Assembly: GCA_031376285.1 (NCBI GenBank) | Contig: JANMDN010000083.1 | Location: forward strand, 1 to 8,887 | Length of the DNA stretch: 8,887 nt | Source of the DNA: JANMDN01 sp031376285 | GTDB lineage: Bacteria; Actinomycetota; Thermoleophilia; Miltoncostaeales; Miltoncostaeaceae | Direction of reading: 5' to 3' | In this document: positions 6,468 through 8,887 of the stretch, piece after piece | Numbering within the stretch: the first letter of the stretch is position 1 | Layout: each line of letters opens with the position of its first letter | Made by a program: the position numbers and the translations under genes | Notes under the pieces: generated by a model | What the model was told of the DNA's origin: nothing | Seen by the model: the letters and a program-made list of their open reading frames with translations, nothing else | The model's database searches: none

Positions 6468-7160
6468 ATGAATACGCGAAGACATTCCCGTCGCGTCGCG
6501 ACGGGAGCCGCGGTAGTGCTTGCGGCGGTAAGCGTCGTGGGTGTCGCGACGACCATCGGCTTCGGTCGTACGACGAGCGCGCGCGAAGCCGCATATGCCA
6601 AGCCGTGCGGCACGACGATGACGGCGGTATTCCCAGGCAAAGCGCGTCAGTTCGTCGCGATCAACGCGACAGGCAAGATCACGTCGTCATGCGCGAAGGT
6701 CGTCGGTAGCTGTGAAGCGCAGGCTCTGAAGTCGGGCGGCAAGAAGTGGAAGTTCGCGGGGACCGGTCCCGTGACGAACGGGCGCTGCGTGGTCAAGGTT
6801 AAGTTCCCAGATGCCGGGAAGGTGCAGGCACGGATGAAGTTCTCGACCCTGACCCAGTTCAAGGACTCGCAGTCGCGACCGGTGCCGGTGCTCGTAGCGG
6901 TGAACAAGGACACGGTGAAACCCCGGGTCGACCTCGGCCTCTCACCTGAGAATGCGTTTGACGCGGCGGGAATCGCCGTCACGTTCTTCCCAGCGGCCTT
7001 CGACGACCGCGACGGAAACGTTCCCGTGACGTGCACCCCGGCCTCCGGCTCGGTCTTCCCGGTGGGTCAGACCACCGTCACGTGCACCGCGAAAGACAAG
7101 GCTGGCAACGTCGGTACCGCAACCGAAGTGCAGACCGTCACCCTGATTGGTGGTGGCTGA
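6468..7160 (+). CDS. Secreted HYR-domain protein
   Basis: A 230-residue exported protein. A basic N-terminus (MNTRRHSRR) precedes a long hydrophobic stretch (11-32) and a possible cleavage after AYA (residue 44); without cleavage it would be a signal anchor. Residues 45-145 form a small module with four cysteines (47, 75, 82, 107) that I do not recognise. Residues 149-226 are an HYR (hyalin repeat, Ig-like) domain. It starts at DTVKPRVDL and contains a strand pair ending in FDDRDGNVPVTCTP (178-191), then SGSVFPVGQTTVTCTAKDKAGN (193-214), with the usual Cys pair (189, 206). HYR domains generally mediate adhesion or cell-surface structure. The start is arguable: GTG 6462 lies 4 nt and ATG 6468 10 nt after GGAGG (6453-6457); I prefer the ATG. 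A 66-nt gap separates it from the polysaccharide genes, so it may be cotranscribed or have its own weak promoter. It ends before a strong hairpin. Confidence 0.85.
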   Translation: MNTRRHSRRVATGAAVVLAAVSVVGVATTIGFGRTTSAREAAYAKPCGTTMTAVFPGKARQFVAINATGKITSSCAKVVGSCEAQALKSGGKKWKFAGTGPVTNGRCVVKVKFPDAGKVQARMKFSTLTQFKDSQSRPVPVLVAVNKDTVKPRVDLGLSPENAFDAAGIAVTFFPAAFDDRDGNVPVTCTPASGSVFPVGQTTVTCTAKDKAGNVGTATEVQTVTLIGGG

Positions 7161-7173
7161 CGGAGGGGACGAA

Positions 7174-7215
7174 CTGATTGGGATCGGCCGTGCTCGTGCG
7201 GTCGATCCCAATCAG
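7174..7215. terminator. Long hairpin between convergent genes (bidirectional terminator candidate)
   Basis: CTGATTGGGATCG (7174-7186) and CGATCCCAATCAG (7203-7215) are a perfect 13-bp inverted repeat. Inside it GCCGT (7187-7191) pairs with GCGGT (7198-7202) through three Watson-Crick and two G-U pairs, leaving a 6-nt loop (7192-7197). It lies 14 nt after the HYR gene stop and 49 nt beyond the end of the minus-strand AbiEi-like gene, so it can serve both. There is no U tract on either side. The first eight bases of the left arm also occur at 7143-7150, inside the end of the HYR gene. Confidence 0.7.
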
Positions 7216-7263
7216 CCTTCAGGCCTACGGTGCTCAGACGCTGAGGATCGGGGACGTTCAAAC

Positions 7264-7881
7264 TCACCCCTCACCCACGATGGCAGCGAGGGCCCGTTCG
7301 ATACGAAGCGTTGCTCGGTCGCTCAGGGCCTCGGCTCGATCGATCAGGCGGCGCCTCGTCGCCAGGCCTTGGTCGAGCGCCTCGCGGACCACGATCGTCA
7401 GCTGGTCTTGGGGGGTGTCCGAGGCGGCGATATCGACGATCGATCGTATCGGCGTGGTGACCGTGTAGCCCTCGTGTCCGATCACGTCCCCAGACGGAAG
7501 GACGCCGCGGTGGAGACGAACGCCAAGCCCCTTCTGACGAAACCCTGGCGGCACTGTCAGGTGAACGAGCGCCGGGTTAACGTCGCCGAGGTCGTGCGCG
7601 CGGAGCGCGGTTTCATGCGACACGACAGCCCGCCGTCGTGACCACAGTGACCACAGAACGAGGTCGTCGTTCCCACCGGTCGGCCACCAAGGAAGCCGAA
7701 AGATCCCGCGCTCGACCCGCCGCCAGTTCCCGGAGTCGACGTGGAACTTTTGCCCCTGGTGTGAGTAGCCGACGGCCTTCGCGTCGGCGGCCGTGAAGTA
7801 GCCCGCCTGCATCCCGGCGACGTGAGCGAGACGCCGACGCAGGTCCGCCGGGTCAGCTCGGCTGGAATGCACCTTCATCAT
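7264..7881 (-). CDS. AbiEi-type antitoxin / transcriptional regulator, apparently without its toxin
   Basis: A 205-residue protein, close to the usual length (about 200) of AbiEi antitoxins, the DNA-binding half of type IV abortive-infection systems. Residues about 12-66 are the N-terminal winged-helix: LRRRLAHVAGMQAGYFTAADA, then GYSHQGQKFHVDSGNWRRVERGIFRLPWWP. Residues 85-110 hold the VSHETALRAHDLGDVNP block with a following HLTVPP strand. Residues 137-200 match the AbiEi C-terminal domain: GYTVTTPIRSIVDIA, VVREALDQGL, then a helix ending ERALAAIV. No AbiEii nucleotidyltransferase toxin is visible; downstream lies the convergent HYR gene, upstream the divergent VapBC. The frame is open to 8058, but codons there are AT-ending and unlike the rest. 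ATG 7881 is preferred; ATG 7905 is the alternative, lying about 5 nt from the expected transcript start of the putative promoter at 7918-7923. Probably autoregulates; a solo regulator role is possible. Confidence 0.8.
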   Translation of the reverse strand: MMKVHSSRADPADLRRRLAHVAGMQAGYFTAADAKAVGYSHQGQKFHVDSGNWRRVERGIFRLPWWPTGGNDDLVLWSLWSRRRAVVSHETALRAHDLGDVNPALVHLTVPPGFRQKGLGVRLHRGVLPSGDVIGHEGYTVTTPIRSIVDIAASDTPQDQLTIVVREALDQGLATRRRLIDRAEALSDRATLRIERALAAIVGEG

Positions 7882-7917
7882 CCCAGGATAGATGACCACG
7901 TCCATGATCGTCATAAA

Positions 7918-7923
7918 ACTATA
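7918..7923 (-). promoter_or_regulatory. Putative -10 element for the AbiEi-like gene
   Basis: On the minus strand the sequence reads TATAGT (5 of 6 to TATAAT), within an AT-rich patch (about 7911-7945) that stands out from the GC-rich surroundings. Transcription would start near 7911. That gives about 5 nt of leader to ATG 7905 or about 30 nt to ATG 7881. The best -35-like match, TTCAAA, sits at a long 19-nt spacing, so the promoter is tentative. Confidence 0.45.
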
Positions 7924-8087
7924 CCCAGAATTTAGTTTTGTGTTTGAAGCAGCCGTGAAACGGAAGGAAACCGTGACCTGGAACGCTGTGGCCGACGTGG
8001 CGCTGCGCAATCCAGCGAGAATCTGATCGGGTGCGTCTTCACACGCGGACTTCATCACACCTAGCCGTCACATCTCTCGCGACGATC

Positions 8088-8106
8088 GTGTCGACACTGT
8101 GTCAAC
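8088..8106 (+). repeat. Tandem GTGTCRAC repeat, operator candidate
   Basis: GTGTCGAC (8088-8095) and GTGTCAAC (8099-8106) are direct repeats with an 11-nt period, about one helical turn. The first is part of the 10-bp palindrome GTGTCGACAC. Helically phased half-sites between two divergent antitoxin-type regulators would suit an autoregulatory operator, but this is inference. Confidence 0.35.
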
Positions 8107-8162
8107 TTCGTGCCAGGAGTGGCGCGCTTTCGACGGCGCTTCGAGTGAATCTCCAGGGCGAC

Positions 8163-8171
8163 TGCTAGCAT
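8163..8171 (+). promoter_or_regulatory. Putative extended -10 promoter giving a leaderless vapB mRNA
   Basis: TGC followed by TAGCAT (8166-8171) resembles an extended -10 (TGn-TAnnnT). The ATG of the VapB gene begins exactly 7 nt after the hexamer and has no Shine-Dalgarno sequence. That spacing is what leaderless actinobacterial transcripts show. No convincing -35 element was found. Confidence 0.45.
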
Positions 8172-8177
8172 GCAGGC

Positions 8178-8486
8178 ATGGCTCAGATTACGCTGCGGTT
8201 GGAAGACCAGAAGGCCGACGAACTGCGTCGCCTGGCTCAGCGCAAAGGCCGTAGCGTGAACGCCCTGCTCTCCTCGCTCGTTGACATGCTCCTCGACCCA
8301 GCGACCGCCGCGAGTCGCGACCAGGAGCTGTACGAGCGACTCGTCCGCGCCAAGCTGATCGACCCCGACGACAACGTGATGCGGACCGCGCCCAAGCGCC
8401 CGAGTCGGCCCAAGCTGTCGGCCGCCAGGGCAGCCCTCGCCAGCGGTCCGCTTGCCTCGGACATCGTCAGCGAGGAGCGCGGCTGA
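8178..8486 (+). CDS. vapB: VapB-type antitoxin (ribbon-helix-helix)
   Basis: A 102-residue protein. Residues 3-8 (QITLRL) form the DNA-contacting beta strand of a ribbon-helix-helix fold, followed by helix 11-23 (QKADELRRLAQRK), the turn GRSVN and helix 28-39 (ALLSSLVDMLLD). A longer linker (41-80) and a C-terminal segment (81-102, AARAALASGPLASDIVSEERG) would be the toxin-binding tail that occupies the VapC active site. The gene is directly followed by a PIN-domain toxin with overlapping stop and start, the normal antitoxin-first order. It should neutralise VapC and, with it, repress its own promoter. ATG 8178 has no ribosome site but lies 7 nt after a -10-like element; ATG 8170 is out of frame. 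The tail is longer than in the shortest VapB proteins. VapB as opposed to another RHH antitoxin is supported mainly by the neighbour. Confidence 0.82.
   Translation: MAQITLRLEDQKADELRRLAQRKGRSVNALLSSLVDMLLDPATAASRDQELYERLVRAKLIDPDDNVMRTAPKRPSRPKLSAARAALASGPLASDIVSEERG
8472..8477 (+). promoter_or_regulatory. Ribosome binding site deciding the CTG start of VapC
   Basis: GAGGAG, encoded by the last codons of vapB, lies 5 nt before CTG 8483. No other start codon in the VapC frame is suitably placed. This is the main sequence evidence that translation begins at the CTG. Confidence 0.65.
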
Positions 8487-8887
8487 GCGCGTTTCTCGAC
8501 TCGTCCGCGCTCGTCAAGCGCTACATCAATGAAGCGGGCTCCGTCGCGGTGCAGTCAATCCGGGGACCGATCGTTGTGAGCGCGGTCGCCCGGGTCGAAG
8601 TCGTCTCCGCGCTTCGTCGTGTCGCGCAGGAAGTTGGCGACGCGGCCGCGGGGCGGGTCCTCGAAGCCGAGTTCCTCGCCGACTGGCACGCCCCGCCGGG
8701 CTCGGTCGGCCATTTGGTGCGCGTTCAGGTGCGAACCACGGTCCTCGAACGCGCGGCGTCGATCGTCGGGCAGAGCGGACTGCGGAGCCTCGATGCGATC
8801 CAGCTCGCGAGCGCGCTCCTCGCGCGTGAGGCCGACCCGGGGCTCTCCCGGTTTGTGACGTTCGATGCGCGCCTCGCGGGCGCTGCG
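8483..8887 (+). CDS. vapC: VapC-type PIN-domain ribonuclease toxin, apparent CTG start, 3' end cut by window
   Basis: 135 codons of a PIN-domain endoribonuclease; VapC toxins usually cut tRNA or rRNA. It reads (L)SAFLDSSALVKRY at the N-terminus, with the first acidic residue Asp6. Glu39 follows in ARVEVVSALRR, Asp104 in LRSLDAIQLASALLA and Asp128 in FVTFDARLAGAA, which is the full acidic Mg-binding set. The frame has no ATG, GTG or TTG before the conserved FLDSSALVKRY motif. The only near-cognate start is CTG 8483, overlapping the vapB stop (CTGA) exactly where family members commonly have GTGA or ATGA. GAGGAG at 8472-8477 lies 5 nt before it, ideal spacing. VapC proteins are about 130-145 residues, so only a few residues are missing. 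The active-site set is intact, so the toxin looks functional. Confidence 0.87.
   Translation, partial: MSAFLDSSALVKRYINEAGSVAVQSIRGPIVVSAVARVEVVSALRRVAQEVGDAAAGRVLEAEFLADWHAPPGSVGHLVRVQVRTTVLERAASIVGQSGLRSLDAIQLASALLAREADPGLSRFVTFDARLAGAA

Larger units (their letters stand above)
7882..8177. other. Divergent intergenic region between AbiEi-like and VapB genes
   Basis: A 296-nt stretch with no convincing gene. It holds the AT-rich promoter-like patch (7911-7945), a tandem GTGTCRAC repeat (8088-8106) that includes the palindrome GTGTCGACAC (8088-8097), and the VapB -10-like element (8163-8171). The minus-strand frame running to 8058 has codon use unlike the downstream AbiEi-like gene and is probably not translated. 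Confidence 0.6.

Noticed and set aside
6398..6709. An ATGA-overlapping frame of about 104 codons right after the second Wzy-like gene (ATG 6398)
   Set aside because: It mimics the operon's overlap style, but the product is Arg/Asp-rich low-complexity sequence and it overlaps the well-supported HYR gene in another frame.
7233..7245. Small hairpin CTCAG-ACG-CTGAG after the main terminator candidate
   Set aside because: Only 5 bp with no U tract; too short to call.
7436..7447. 12-bp perfect palindrome ACGATCGATCGT
   Set aside because: Inside the AbiEi-like coding sequence, made of GATC/CGAT steps common in GC-rich genes; best explained by codon choice.
7147..7641. Plus-strand 164-codon frame opposite the AbiEi-like gene
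   Set aside because: Antisense shadow. The minus-strand product has clear AbiEi domain motifs while this one has none, and it would read through the 42-nt hairpin.
7882..8058. N-terminal extension of the AbiEi-like protein to GTG 8058
   Set aside because: Codons at about 7915-7950 are AT-ending, unlike the rest of the gene; the stretch contains a -10-like element and does not look like AbiEi sequence.
8100..8105. Minus-strand TTGACA, a perfect -35 match
   Set aside because: No -10-like sequence at 16-19 nt spacing on the minus strand; it is part of the GTGTCRAC repeat instead.
1..8887. CRISPR arrays, tRNA or rRNA genes, insertion sequences
   Set aside because: No regularly spaced repeats, no tRNA-like cloverleaf and no transposase-like product were seen on either strand.

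Overview
The window is GC-rich with strongly G/C-ending codons. It has GTG, TTG and apparently CTG starts, overlapping stop/start codons, and Ala/Arg/Val-rich proteins. It looks like a chromosomal segment of a high-GC actinobacterium. The LuxR helix-turn-helix variant, the Ala-rich secreted proteins and the HYR-domain protein would fit the class Thermoleophilia (Solirubrobacter-like), but that placement is an inference from protein style only.

Layout. (1) 1-1648: the 3' end of a large LuxR-type regulator, then a small DUF4242/nickel-binding-like protein, then a secreted protein I do not recognise. Two overlapping perfect inverted repeats lie at the regulator's end, and a perfect 11-bp hairpin follows the secreted protein. 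(2) 1638-6401: a tightly packed four-gene plus-strand unit for export and polymerisation of a surface polysaccharide. The order is Wzy/WaaL-like polymerase or ligase, Wzx-like flippase, a small membrane-anchored FlgD-Ig-like protein, and a second Wzy/WaaL-like protein. The three internal junctions are ATGA, ATGA and GTGA overlaps, so the unit is probably translationally coupled. No glycosyltransferase or sugar-nucleotide enzyme is in the window, so only the membrane assembly half of the pathway is visible. (3) 6468-7160: a secreted or anchored protein with a C-terminal HYR (Ig-like) domain. It ends at a 42-nt hairpin that separates it from a convergent gene. (4) 7264-8887: a toxin-antitoxin-like corner. 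A minus-strand AbiEi-type antitoxin/regulator has no visible toxin partner. It is divergent from a plus-strand VapB (ribbon-helix-helix) and VapC (PIN ribonuclease) pair that runs off the window end. The divergent intergenic stretch is locally AT-rich and carries two promoter-like -10 elements and a tandem repeat that could be an operator.

How the parts work together: the central operon would flip lipid-linked glycans across the membrane (Wzx) and polymerise or ligate them outside (two Wzy/WaaL-like proteins). The FlgD-Ig-like protein may be an extracytoplasmic accessory. The flanking secreted proteins may also act at the cell surface, but the sequence does not prove a link. The AbiEi and VapBC genes are typical accessory cargo. 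The least conventional points are the apparent CTG start of VapC, the FlgD-Ig-like protein inside a polysaccharide assembly operon, and several long perfect hairpins at gene ends.
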